DNA of 33,162 nt from positions 1-33,162 of the forward strand of contig JAEZBX010000268.1 of NCBI GenBank assembly GCA_023412765.1, given 5' to 3'. Each line of letters opens with the position of its first letter. The stretch's first letter is position 1. Position numbers and translations under genes: made by a program. The notes below the pieces were generated by a model. The model had not been told where the DNA came from. It did no database searches and saw nothing but the letters and a program-made list of their open reading frames with translations. Positions 1 through 7,800 of the stretch are shown here, one piece after another. The DNA is from Bacteroidota bacterium. Lineage in GTDB: Bacteria; Bacteroidota; Bacteroidia; Cytophagales; Cyclobacteriaceae.

Positions 1-10
1 GGGTACGGCC

Positions 11-383
11 AGGGTTTCACCCCGCCGCACCCGGGGCTATTCACATTCAAGTACCTTCGGACTTGGCGCAGAAGCAAATTGGTTCTCTGAAACTTCATAA
101 ACTGTATAGACACTCCGTTGTAATGGGATGTATCCTCTGCTGGGTTCATCAAGAATAACAAGGTACACTGGAGAGCGAGGATAAGTAAACGAAGCAAAAG
201 CCGCAGGGTCTAATATGGCTAAGTATGACGTACTTAACTTTTATATTGTGAAAGACTTTCGCGACTTCGCGCCGGAATCCCGAAGGGCATTCAATGTGAA
301 TAGCCCCGGGTGACGCTGGGGTGAAACCCCAAAAGCGGAACCCGGGGTTAACGCACAAACGCAGCCAACCCCGGATGGGGTTG
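11..383. repeat. REP-like GC-rich inverted repeats
   Basis: Positions 11-50 and 291-330 are inverted copies of one GC-rich sequence. A 20-nt core (AATGTGAATAGCCCCGGGTG at 293-312) is exact in the other arm, followed in both by GGGGTGAAACCC. Right after come CCCGGGGTT and a perfect 7-bp hairpin at 366-383 (CAACCCC / GGGGTTG). The short open frames across this block have no recognisable domain and are probably not genes. The pattern resembles REP-type palindromes mobilised by IS200-like (RAYT) transposases, but no transposase is in the window, so that link is inference. The rest of 1-626 holds a composite repeat, one hairpin and no supportable gene. Confidence 0.6.
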
Positions 384-440
384 ACGACTCAAAATTGTCA
401 TCAATGTGCCAAAACAATTTCACATACGTTTAGTCAACTA

Positions 441-508
441 CTCCCTATTCCTTAATTCACAAGTGGTCATAATATGACAAAGTAGGATTAATCGTTATCC
501 GTTAATAG
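441..508. repeat. Composite repeat, copy 1 (inverted relative to 5648-5706)
   Basis: Bases 475-497 are an exact 23-nt reverse complement of 5648-5670, 5.1 kb away (core TGACAAAGTAGGATTAA). On the outer side, 441-453 (CTCCCTATTCCTT) matches the G/A-rich arm of the hairpin at 5681-5759, so two adjacent modules recur in the same order. A third, single-module copy lies at 5778-5794. No coding potential is seen. Confidence 0.6.
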
Positions 509-554
509 CGTGCGTTGCGACTTATATCTGAATTGATCACGCAAAGGTAAGAGA

Positions 555-587
555 CAAAGGTCCAATGTTCACCACCTTGGACCTTTG
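555..587 (-). terminator. Hairpin downstream of the 627-1304 gene
   Basis: A perfect 11-bp stem (CAAAGGTCCAA 555-565 with TTGGACCTTTG 577-587) encloses an 11-nt loop, 39 bp beyond the stop codon of the minus-strand gene. Read on the minus strand it is followed by a pyrimidine-rich stretch rather than a clean U-run. It is a plausible but imperfect intrinsic terminator. The flanking motif TTCTTTGCGTGAAA also occurs in related forms elsewhere in the window. Confidence 0.4.
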
Positions 588-626
588 CGTTATTACTTAG
601 CGTTCTTTGCGTGAAACCATTTCATT

Positions 627-1304
627 TTAAAATCTTCCAAACTTAAGGGTAGCATTGTAGGAAATGTTGCTGATGTCTGAGTCTCTCATACCTATGCCAT
701 CGCTACCGAAAGCAGCGCGATATGAAATACCCGGGCTAAAGCGCATCCACTTGAAAACGTTAATTTCAAACTGTACACCCGGTTCGGCTACGAAGAACCA
801 ATTGGTATCGTGCGTTTCTTTATCATCCCAATCAAATTCATCGTCGTTCCAGTCATCGCGATCATTCTGCAGCGTAAAGCCGGCACCAGAGAACAGATTG
901 AAAGCAACATGGAATGCTTTGTTAGAACCGATTACATATTCAGTCACTAAACCAAACTGTCCATACTCGTAATTCAAATCGCGCAACGGATCGGTACTAT
1001 ATTGAAGTGGTACATTAAGTCTATTGGTCATAGCAGCACCGCCTACTCCGATCATAAATTTATGATTGATATAAACCCCGCCATAAACTCCGACAAGGTT
1101 AGCATAATCGCCTCTAATCGTTGTGAATTTGTTAGTCAGGGCGCCATATCCCCGAACCGATGTCGGACCCCCTCTGAAAACGGTTTCGATGCGGTTATCC
1201 TTTGTCTCACCCGGGCCTATGGGTTCGTTTTCCTGGGCAAAAATTGAACTGCTGGTTAACAATATAAATGAAACCATCATGATTGTCGTGAATTGTCTTT
1301 TCAT
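627..1304 (-). CDS. Secreted outer-membrane beta-barrel protein, unknown function
   Basis: The 225-residue product starts with a clear Sec signal peptide (residues 1-23, ending SSIFA-Q). The mature part has short alternating strands rich in Gly, Tyr and Phe, for example NHKFMIGVGGAAM and YGQFGLVTEYVIGS, and ends in the aromatic residue of NATLKFGRF. That is the usual signature of a small 8- to 10-strand outer-membrane barrel. An acidic Asp/Trp-rich segment around residues 150-168 (DDWNDDEFDWDD) probably forms an extracellular loop and might bind cations. The ATG at 1302-1304 is the only start giving a signal peptide. No family name can be given; the barrel assignment is inference from composition. 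It is a lone gene with a hairpin downstream. Confidence 0.7.
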   Translation of the reverse strand: MKRQFTTIMMVSFILLTSSSIFAQENEPIGPGETKDNRIETVFRGGPTSVRGYGALTNKFTTIRGDYANLVGVYGGVYINHKFMIGVGGAAMTNRLNVPLQYSTDPLRDLNYEYGQFGLVTEYVIGSNKAFHVAFNLFSGAGFTLQNDRDDWNDDEFDWDDKETHDTNWFFVAEPGVQFEINVFKWMRFSPGISYRAAFGSDGIGMRDSDISNISYNATLKFGRF

Positions 1305-1497
1305 AATTCTTTGCGTTTGTTACGGATTAGACAATCGCAGCATGACTTACCCCTATGACAAGCTAAAAAATTTGTAAAAGATATTTTCACCAGAAATTGC
1401 GTAAAAAATGCAACCAACAAACGCGACAAACGTAAGCAACAGGTTCGACAAACGTCTCACGATTCTTTGGAGAATGTATCTATAATTGACGGCGAAT

Positions 1498-1665
1498 CTA
1501 TCGTCGAAATATTCGGGCAACAATTACTACGATTAGAACAATAACAACGATTACGATAAAAATGCCGGTGTACACACCTGCGCCGAAAATATCACCGATC
1601 AATTCACACCCGGTCATTGAAACCATCAGGAGGCAGAAGAAAAGGAAAGTGAGAAGGTTTTTCAT
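1498..1665 (-). CDS. Small membrane-anchored lipoprotein (55 aa)
   Basis: An intact reading frame starts at ATG 1663-1665 and ends at TAG 1498-1500. The peptide opens with a lipoprotein signal (MKNLLTFLFFCLL...SMTGC, putative lipidated Cys at residue 20), then GDIFGAGVYTG, a strongly hydrophobic segment of Ile/Val residues (about 35-49) and a basic end (ARIFRR). Lipobox plus transmembrane helix plus positive tail suggests a tiny envelope protein. Similar short ELIGDIF-type proteins are, to my recollection, common in Bacteroidota and have no established function. It stands alone between its neighbours, with 361 bp to the upstream gene side and 193 bp to the downstream gene. The remainder of 1305-1777 shows nothing else. 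Confidence 0.72.
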   Translation of the reverse strand: MKNLLTFLFFCLLMVSMTGCELIGDIFGAGVYTGIFIVIVVIVLIVVIVARIFRR

Positions 1666-1777
1666 ACTATTGTCGTTTTACTTTTATAGTAAAAAATCAA
1701 GCCAAGATTAAACGTTGCCAATCGTAGTAACGCACAACAGTAAAAGCGTGACGTTGTGTAATTTTTGCCACATCGCT

Positions 1778-2719
1778 TCACAAATCAAACTTAGAAGGAA
1801 AACTATCCGAATAGTAAAAGCCAATTCCAAGTGACTTGAGCTTTGCAGCGGTTTCACTTAAGTAATCTTCATGATGAGCATTGCTCAATACTTTTCGGAT
1901 GATTATATGTCGAATGTTATCCGGATATTTAGTGGCAACTCTTAGATATATCTTGAGATCGAGCTGCGTATTGTCGCCGAGTAGGAAATACCTTTTGTCC
2001 GGAAAAAGTGTTAAGATCGCTTCAAGCATTTTTACCTTATGGATCTCTCGTTCCTCTAGCGTCAATCTCCTGAATAGGTCTCGTACTTTTCGCATTTGCT
2101 TTAAAAAGAGTGGACCCGGTGGGAATCCGTTGTGCAGTAAGAAGCGGTAAATAAGAGGGTATAAATTCTGCTCACTGTTCGACAGGTAGAATGGTTCTGC
2201 ACCCATTTGATGAAGCTCTCCTATCAGCTTGGTCATCGATAGTACCGACTTTCGATTTTCCATTGAAGTGAACATGAGTGTTCTAAATTTCAGGAGCTTG
2301 TTAGAAATATGAGAGTGTAATAGTGTATCATCGATGTCAGACACAACGATGTATTGTGAATCAACAGTATGAACATTCTTAATATAAAGATCGTCTACAA
2401 TACGGACAGGCCTACCGTTGGAGAGTACAATTTTTTGGAGTTGGGATTGACCGGGGACGGCGTCTACAACCTGGAAAAAAGAACCTGACCCGTCCGTCTT
2501 AACATGTATTGTACCCTTGTCAAAATGCAGAGTTACCTGCTGATTGGCAAAAAATCGGGTTCGGTACAATGCGAGAATCGTTCGAAAGGTCTTATGTCTG
2601 CTGTAAGATTTAAAACTAAAGTCGCGAAGCGATGAATACGTAAGCTGGCCGGTGAGGAGATTTTTCGTTCCGTTAGAAAGAGCATAAAAGCTAAGCAGGA
2701 TTGGGACAGTATTACTCAT
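1778..2719 (-). CDS. App1-family (DUF2183) phosphatase, probable phosphatidate phosphatase
   Basis: The 313-residue protein carries the App1 catalytic signature: a HAD-type nucleophile motif DIDDTLLHS at 128-136, FYLSNSEQNLYP at 177-188 followed by GFPPGPLFLKQ, and GDNTQLDLKIY at 248-258. In yeast App1 this domain dephosphorylates phosphatidate to diacylglycerol; bacterial members are assumed to be similar. There is no signal peptide, so it is probably cytoplasmic or peripheral at the inner membrane. Its ATG overlaps the stop of the upstream lipid kinase gene (shared ATGAGTAA, 8 nt), so the two are very likely translationally coupled. This pairs a probable lipid kinase with an enzyme that could reverse it. 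Substrate is inferred from family and context. Confidence 0.85.
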   Translation of the reverse strand: MSNTVPILLSFYALSNGTKNLLTGQLTYSSLRDFSFKSYSRHKTFRTILALYRTRFFANQQVTLHFDKGTIHVKTDGSGSFFQVVDAVPGQSQLQKIVLSNGRPVRIVDDLYIKNVHTVDSQYIVVSDIDDTLLHSHISNKLLKFRTLMFTSMENRKSVLSMTKLIGELHQMGAEPFYLSNSEQNLYPLIYRFLLHNGFPPGPLFLKQMRKVRDLFRRLTLEEREIHKVKMLEAILTLFPDKRYFLLGDNTQLDLKIYLRVATKYPDNIRHIIIRKVLSNAHHEDYLSETAAKLKSLGIGFYYSDSFPSKFDL

Positions 2720-3590
2720 CAGTCACAAGTACGGGAATTGCAGAAGGATGTATAGTCACCTTGAGGTAGTCGACCTCTCCCATGTATTCGCCATCTATTT
2801 GGAAATCGATTTTTTGATCGATTCGGATTTCGGCTCCATCGCATGAAATCACATCGGAAAACATTTCCTTATCAACGAAGACGTTGAATCTTGTCAAGCC
2901 AGCTTTGATCGCTTCATCGAGTGCTACCTTCTCTATGTTCGATATCTCAAATTTTCCATCGGAAACACTTCCATCCGAAATTCGAATTCCCGTACCATAC
3001 ATATTGGCGTTTGCTATCACTATCATGTACCCCTCCTTTTTATATGTTCCTTCAGAAGTATGGATCGTATATTTCAGAAGAGGACTCTCTTTGATGGATG
3101 GCAACAAATGTTTTGCATATCCCAGCATGCCCCTGTTTCCATCCGCTTCGTAGTTTTTTATAAGTTTCGCATTTATGCCAATGTCAGCAAGGTGCGTGCA
3201 GATATGATCGTCATTAAACCTCAACAGGTCTAACATAATTTTTCGTGGCTCGTCAAATACAACATTAACTGCGTCCCCAATTTTTGCAGGAAGCCGCAAA
3301 GCTGTTGCTAAACCGTTGGCCGACCCTAGCGGAATAATCCCGACCGGAATGTTTCTACCCATGAGATTCTTCGACACAAGTTGCACGGTACCGTCGCCAC
3401 CACAAGCGATTACGCGATCGGGGGCGTACTCATCCACCTGTTCCTGTATCAGCCTATCATTATCTTCCGATGTAGTGTAAACAAATTTAAAGTCAACATT
3501 TTTTTCAGCTGCCTTTTCATGAATCAACAATACCGCTTCGTCATTGCTACTGGCCCCCGCAATGGGATTGATCACAAACAAAATTTTCAT
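2712..3590 (-). CDS. Diacylglycerol kinase / YegS-type lipid kinase
   Basis: The 292-residue protein has the DAGK catalytic-domain layout: an N-terminal NPIAG at residues 8-12, the nucleotide-binding GGDGT at 64-68, and GIIPLGSANGLA at 84-95 (equivalent to the usual PLGT.N motif). The C-terminal half is the beta-rich domain with DGEYM near residue 266. Such enzymes phosphorylate diacylglycerol or related lipids with ATP to form phosphatidate, at the inner membrane. It is the first gene of a two-gene unit with the App1-like phosphatase. About 200 bp of divergent spacer separates it from the OmpA gene. The exact lipid (diacylglycerol, sphingoid base or other) cannot be told from sequence; Bacteroidota make sphingolipids, so a sphingoid substrate is possible. 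Confidence 0.88.
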   Translation of the reverse strand: MKILFVINPIAGASSNDEAVLLIHEKAAEKNVDFKFVYTTSEDNDRLIQEQVDEYAPDRVIACGGDGTVQLVSKNLMGRNIPVGIIPLGSANGLATALRLPAKIGDAVNVVFDEPRKIMLDLLRFNDDHICTHLADIGINAKLIKNYEADGNRGMLGYAKHLLPSIKESPLLKYTIHTSEGTYKKEGYMIVIANANMYGTGIRISDGSVSDGKFEISNIEKVALDEAIKAGLTRFNVFVDKEMFSDVISCDGAEIRIDQKIDFQIDGEYMGEVDYLKVTIHPSAIPVLVTDE

Positions 3591-3793
3591 ATAGAGGAAA
3601 TCACCTTTCTGGAAACAAATACTCTGTCAAAATGTTAAACTGTGCGGGTCGGGCGCTTCCGCAGACATATTGTGGAATTATACCTCACATGTTCTTCAAC
3701 CTTACTTTCTATAGACGCGTGAGGCAGCTTAACGCCTAAATTGGTTCTGGCCTTCAATTTGAATAGTCGGGATTTGGATTTTAAGCTATATCT

Positions 3794-5314
3794 ATGATTA
3801 ACTTAAAAAAGGCGTTTCATCCATTTGGGGTATTCTGTTTCTTACTTCTTTCCTCTTTTTCATCCTACTGTCAAACTTCCCTGGGTGCTCACGTCACCTT
3901 TAGCGAATACGCAGGTGACTTAAATGGTGATCACTATCATTTTTATAACTATAAAAGACCAAAGCTGGGGGGTGCAATATCATTTCAACATTACCTGAAT
4001 CCATCGTTTAATTTGATGGAGAAAATTTCATTTAATCAGGTTCGGTATCAAAGTCCAGATCACACTGCAGGAGTTGATGCCGATATATTTGCCTTAAATG
4101 TTAAGTTGAGATACAAGTTCAACAATGATTACATCCTTAAAGAAACAGCTGTTGTTGCCCCTTTTATCATGGCAGGTATTGGCGGAACACTAATTGACTC
4201 AAAACAATATACTTATTTCGAAAAAGATCAGATATCAAATGGCGAATTTCAAGCGAATGCTGCTGTAGGTGTTGGAATTTTATTTCAATTATCCGACCGT
4301 GTAGGATTTGAAATATCCAATACCCTGAATATGCCATTGAATGATGGATGGGATGGTATCTCGCAACGAAACAATGATGTATACCTGCAACAAAGCGCCG
4401 GTCTTATTTTTAAGTTAAGGAAGCCAACCGACTCTGACAATGATGGCGTTCCTGACAAGCGTGATGATTGTCCAAATACACCAACCCAGGCGAGTGTCGA
4501 TCCAAAGGGATGCCCGGTTGACAGCGATGCTGACTCAGTGCCTGATTACCTTGACAAATGTCCCGGCGTGCGAGGAATTGCATCGCTTGAGGGATGTCCT
4601 GACAAAGACAATGACGGTGTTGCCGATGTCGATGATAAATGTCCTGAGGTTGCCGGTGTCGCTCGATTTAGTGGATGCCCCGATTCAGACGGGGATGGTG
4701 TAGAAGATGCTAAGGACCGCTGTCCTAACCAGGCGGGTCTGGATATTTTTGAAGGTTGTCCTGACACCGATGGCGATGGTGTAGAAGATTCGAAAGACCG
4801 TTGCCCCAACACGCTAGCAGGAATAAAAGTTGACGAGACAGGCTGCCCGGCTGATACTGATGGCGATGGAGTTATCGATGAACTTGATCGCTGCCCGACA
4901 ACCCCGGGCAACGGAACAGCTAATGGCTGCCCGGAAGTACGTGAAGAGGTTAAGAAGAGGTTGAACTTTGCAACACGTGGTATTTATTTCGAGACGGGTA
5001 AGGCCACGCTGAAATCGAACTCGTATGCTATGCTCAATGAGATTATAAGCATCCTGGAAGAATACACCGACTATAGTTTGCGGATAAGTGGATATACAGA
5101 TTCGCAAGGAAGCGATGCTACCAACCTAAGATTGTCGCAGGCACGGGTGGACGCTGTGAAAAGTTATCTGACACGCAATAGTGTTTCCGAGGAACGGATT
5201 GAAGCCACAGGTTACGGTGAAGCCAACCCAATCGCAACCAACGCGACAGCTACAGGCAGAGCGCAGAACCGGAGGGTTGAGTTGGAGCTCTTTCTTAAAG
5301 GTGATGACCGGTGA
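3794..5314 (+). CDS. OmpA-family protein with six thrombospondin type-3 repeats
   Basis: 506 residues in three parts. A signal peptide (1-26, ending SYC-Q) is followed by an N-terminal beta-barrel-like domain (about 28-208). Residues 213-379 hold six calcium-binding TSP3 repeats of the D.D.DG..D..D.CP type, each with a conserved Cys-Pro. Residues 395-502 form the OmpA C-terminal peptidoglycan-binding domain (IYFETGKATLKSNS, YTDSQGSDATNLRLSQARV, GYGEANPI, GRAQNRRVEL). The family anchors the outer membrane to peptidoglycan, with the TSP3 array as a rigid spacer stabilised by Ca2+. The repeats between 4430 and 4930 also read open on the opposite strand, but that is a by-product of composition. 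It is transcribed alone, divergent from the lipid kinase. Confidence 0.93.
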   Translation: MINLKKAFHPFGVFCFLLLSSFSSYCQTSLGAHVTFSEYAGDLNGDHYHFYNYKRPKLGGAISFQHYLNPSFNLMEKISFNQVRYQSPDHTAGVDADIFALNVKLRYKFNNDYILKETAVVAPFIMAGIGGTLIDSKQYTYFEKDQISNGEFQANAAVGVGILFQLSDRVGFEISNTLNMPLNDGWDGISQRNNDVYLQQSAGLIFKLRKPTDSDNDGVPDKRDDCPNTPTQASVDPKGCPVDSDADSVPDYLDKCPGVRGIASLEGCPDKDNDGVADVDDKCPEVAGVARFSGCPDSDGDGVEDAKDRCPNQAGLDIFEGCPDTDGDGVEDSKDRCPNTLAGIKVDETGCPADTDGDGVIDELDRCPTTPGNGTANGCPEVREEVKKRLNFATRGIYFETGKATLKSNSYAMLNEIISILEEYTDYSLRISGYTDSQGSDATNLRLSQARVDAVKSYLTRNSVSEERIEATGYGEANPIATNATATGRAQNRRVELELFLKGDDR

Positions 5315-5403
5315 TCATGAGGTGAGGTGATCGGTGTTGGGCTCAAAGTTGCGTGCAAATAATTATAAATCGAATTATTCCATTTTCACCTGTTAGAATA
5401 GGA

Positions 5404-5601
5404 AGGTAATCGGTAATCGGTTCGCTCGATTGAAGTTCAGCGTTACTATTATATAGCGAATACCTAAATCTAAAGGTAATCGGTAGGCTCGGTTGGAATG
5501 GGTACGTTGATTAATGCCTAGAGGAGGTAGTCGGTGATCAGGTATCCGATAGGTATCGGATCGGTCGGCTCGATTGAAGCCACTGCGCTATTCAATCGAG
5601 C
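5404..5601. repeat. GGTAATCGG-type repeats and hairpins in convergent spacer
   Basis: The 480-bp space between the convergent OmpA and DUF3298 genes has no gene. AAGGTAATCGGT recurs at about 5403 and 5473, with variants such as GGTAGTCGGTGATC. GCTCGATTGAAG occurs at 5424-5435 and again at 5568-5579. Two perfect hairpins are present: ATCCGAT/ATCGGAT (5544-5550 with 5555-5561, loop AGGT) and GCTCGATTGAA/TTCAATCGAGC (5568-5578 with 5591-5601, 12-nt loop). No U-run follows, so termination is uncertain. Confidence 0.6.
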
Positions 5602-5647
5602 GCACACCCACACCCACTCCCACGGATAACAATTAACTATTAACTAT

Positions 5648-5798
5648 TAACGATTAATCCTACTTTGTCAAGTTAGAAAAAAAGGAATACGGAGTAGGGA
5701 ATAAGGAGTAAGGGTGGGTCTCAAAGTGCGTACCCTTATTCCCTATTCCTTATTCCTTTCCTCAAAATGATCAAACATGACAAAGTAGGGTTAACTAT
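5648..5798. repeat. Long nested inverted repeat, composite repeat copy 2, possible bidirectional terminator
   Basis: Outer arms TTAATCCTACTTTGTCA (5654-5670) and its complement at 5778-5794 match at 16 of 17 positions. Inside them, 5681-5706 and 5734-5759 form a second stem of about 26 bp with two mismatches, built of GGAATA/GGGAATAAGG units. The structure abuts the stop codon of the DUF3298 gene (5795-5797). Position between two converging genes suggests it ends transcripts from both sides, though a mobile-repeat origin is equally possible because the outer and inner modules recur at 441-508. Confidence 0.6.
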
Positions 5799-6571
5799 TC
5801 ACGGATCAAATCACCAAGCTCAGAATACGGAATCAAAACCTCCGTCGGGCCGGCGGCGTAAGGTGCTATTTCGTAGTTATTATAATAGAAAATAATGCCG
5901 TTCTTGGTAAAGCCGTAGTTCTTATTGAGTTCAAATTTATTCTCAGGGAATTCAAAATAGCTTTCACTGAGCGACGCCGTGTCGGCTAGCTCCCGGGTTT
6001 TACGAAATACTCGATTTCCTAATAGCGTAAGCTGCTCGTTATAATCAGGCTTGAGAAAATTATCAAGGGTAAACTCGGCACCGGTTTTAGGATTGATGTT
6101 AATAAAATAGACACCTGAGCCACCATGTGCGCCACCGGTATAGTATTCGTCGTGCACCGACAGGCTCAACAAAGTATCTGTTAAGACTTCGACGACTATT
6201 TTTGCTTTATAATGCCAGCCACCAAACGCTTCCAGAATTTCGCTTTTGAAATCATCATAATCTTCGATAAAAATATTACCGATCTGCTGCATGCTCTGCC
6301 CTTGTGACTCGGGATTACCCAGTGACACGGCAGCGTCCATCTTGCGCTTGAGCAGACTGACGACCGAAGTATCTAAGCCTGAGAATTCGGGATATGTTAC
6401 CTCAAAATAAGCACATTGAAGTGTATCGGATTTACATCCACCCTTTGACTCAACCCGAAAGTTTTTCATGTCGAAGCTAACAGGCGCTACTCTTTCAATC
6501 TCCTTACTGCATGAATAATAGAATACAGATAATATCAGGATACAGCCAACATTCCTCATTGTGGAATTCAT
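5795..6571 (-). CDS. DUF3298-type lipoprotein
   Basis: The 258-residue product has a lipoprotein-like signal (hydrophobic stretch up to FYYSC, Cys 21), a weak lipobox. The body matches the DUF4163/DUF3298 arrangement: an N-terminal strand-helix region (YFEVTYPEF), then VHDEYYTGGAHGGSGVYFINI with the typical GGAHG, a NFLKP segment, and a C-terminal YYNNYEIAPYAAGP..VLIPYSEL. These domains occur in bacterial lipoproteins and in RsiV-like anti-sigma factors that bind lysozyme; here no anti-sigma segment is seen. The start codon overlaps the stop of the upstream tlpA-like gene as ATGA, so translation is coupled. Function is unknown; attachment to a membrane by lipidation is inferred. Confidence 0.8.
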   Translation of the reverse strand: MNSTMRNVGCILILSVFYYSCSKEIERVAPVSFDMKNFRVESKGGCKSDTLQCAYFEVTYPEFSGLDTSVVSLLKRKMDAAVSLGNPESQGQSMQQIGNIFIEDYDDFKSEILEAFGGWHYKAKIVVEVLTDTLLSLSVHDEYYTGGAHGGSGVYFININPKTGAEFTLDNFLKPDYNEQLTLLGNRVFRKTRELADTASLSESYFEFPENKFELNKNYGFTKNGIIFYYNNYEIAPYAAGPTEVLIPYSELGDLIRE

Positions 6572-7794
6572 TTATTAAATATCTCCGCTAACTTCCTTTC
6601 CAACGCGGGGCCGCGAAGATTCTTAGCAATAATCACACCGTTGGGATCTAATAATACTGAAAATGGAATGCCGGTAATATTATAAGTTTTAGCAGCTTCA
6701 GATTGCCAGTATTTTAAGTCAGAGACATGTGTCCACGCGAGCTTGTCTTCATCAATGGCACGCAACCAGTCATCTTTTTTGCGGTCAAGCGATACGCCAA
6801 AGACTGTAAAACCGCGATCCTTAAACTTATGAAAAACGCGAACAACATTTGGATTCTCCTGCCGGCAAGGTCCACACCACTTCGCCCAGAAATCAACCAG
6901 CACATATTTACCTTTCATGCTTGAAAGTTTTACCACCTGACCAGTGGTATCCGGCAATGCAATTTCTGGAGCCGGCTGACCTATAGCTAGCGTCTTCATT
7001 TTATCCACCATACTGATAAAGTCCTTTGCGTGATCATAATTTGGCCATTCAGCACGAAGTTTATTTGCCACTGCCAAATACGTATCGAAGTGAAGATCAG
7101 CGTCAATTGCCTTGCTTTGCAACAAGTTGATTACACCAAGAGAGGCAGGCTCTTTCTCCAACAATGCAGCAACCTGTTCCTGGCCTTTTGTTACCTCTTT
7201 CATATAAGCGGCCTGCAATTCGGCCATCCGCGTTTCATTTTTTACTTGCGCTGCTTCTGAAAATTGCTGGCTTAGCTTCGCCATTTCCGGAGAAGATTCA
7301 ATATCCCGCATGATGGTTTGTGTTTTTCGAATGATATCAATCTCGGGTGAACCCTTGATTTCAGCGAAACCGCTAGGATCATTTCCATCAACGTTGATCT
7401 CTATGTTGCTTTTGTACAATATAAAGTCAACGTACTGCCTGTTGAAAAAAGTGATTTTGTAATATCCGGGTTGCGAAAGCCTAACCCGTTTTGAATACGT
7501 GTAATCCTTTTTAAGCATAACAGTATCCTGCCATCCGGACGAACCGTTTTTGATTTCCTGGATGAGTATCTGGCCCTGCTGCGGGAATCCTACCTTGCCG
7601 CTAACAGTTACTTCCCATGTATCACTGGCTGCTACTTCACCAGAATCTTCTTTCGAAGTCGATGAACAGGATAAACAAAATATAAAAAGCAGGAAGCTTA
7701 GTGTAAATACTTTGATACCCAATCGATGGGCTATCCCCTTTCTGCTACTAACTACTTCATTTCTCTCCATATCTGCTTTATTTACTTTGTCCAT
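6568..7794 (-). CDS. TlpA-like thiol:disulfide oxidoreductase lipoprotein with N-terminal DUF4369
   Basis: 408 residues. A long N-terminal tail leads to a hydrophobic segment and lipobox (FCLSC, Cys 43). A DUF4369-like beta domain spans about 60-150, a helical linker 150-265, and a thioredoxin-fold AhpC/TSA-Redoxin domain 270-405 with the redox motif WCGPC at 306-310 and the cis-Pro loop GIP at 375-377. Such proteins reduce disulfides in the periplasm, in cytochrome maturation or oxidative repair; the specific partner is unknown. ATG 7770 (MERNEVV) is an alternative start giving a shorter n-region. The gene begins 6 bp after the gatB stop and overlaps the next gene by four bases, so it looks like the third cistron of alaS-gatB-tlpA-DUF3298. 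Confidence 0.88.
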   Translation of the reverse strand: MDKVNKADMERNEVVSSRKGIAHRLGIKVFTLSFLLFIFCLSCSSTSKEDSGEVAASDTWEVTVSGKVGFPQQGQILIQEIKNGSSGWQDTVMLKKDYTYSKRVRLSQPGYYKITFFNRQYVDFILYKSNIEINVDGNDPSGFAEIKGSPEIDIIRKTQTIMRDIESSPEMAKLSQQFSEAAQVKNETRMAELQAAYMKEVTKGQEQVAALLEKEPASLGVINLLQSKAIDADLHFDTYLAVANKLRAEWPNYDHAKDFISMVDKMKTLAIGQPAPEIALPDTTGQVVKLSSMKGKYVLVDFWAKWCGPCRQENPNVVRVFHKFKDRGFTVFGVSLDRKKDDWLRAIDEDKLAWTHVSDLKYWQSEAAKTYNITGIPFSVLLDPNGVIIAKNLRGPALERKLAEIFNK

Positions 7795-7800
7795 TTACAA

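Noticed and set aside
149..423. Two short minus-strand open frames over the GC-rich repeat
   Set aside because: They follow the repeat sequence, have no domain or signal peptide, and the translated text changes with the repeat arms; they are most likely by-products.
4546..4911. Minus-strand open frame opposite the TSP3 repeats
   Set aside because: A Ser/Pro-rich antisense by-product of repeated Asp/Gly codons; the sense frame has clear domains.
5641..5798. CRISPR-like array
   Set aside because: Repeats are inverted arms of a hairpin, not regularly spaced direct repeats, and no cas gene is near.
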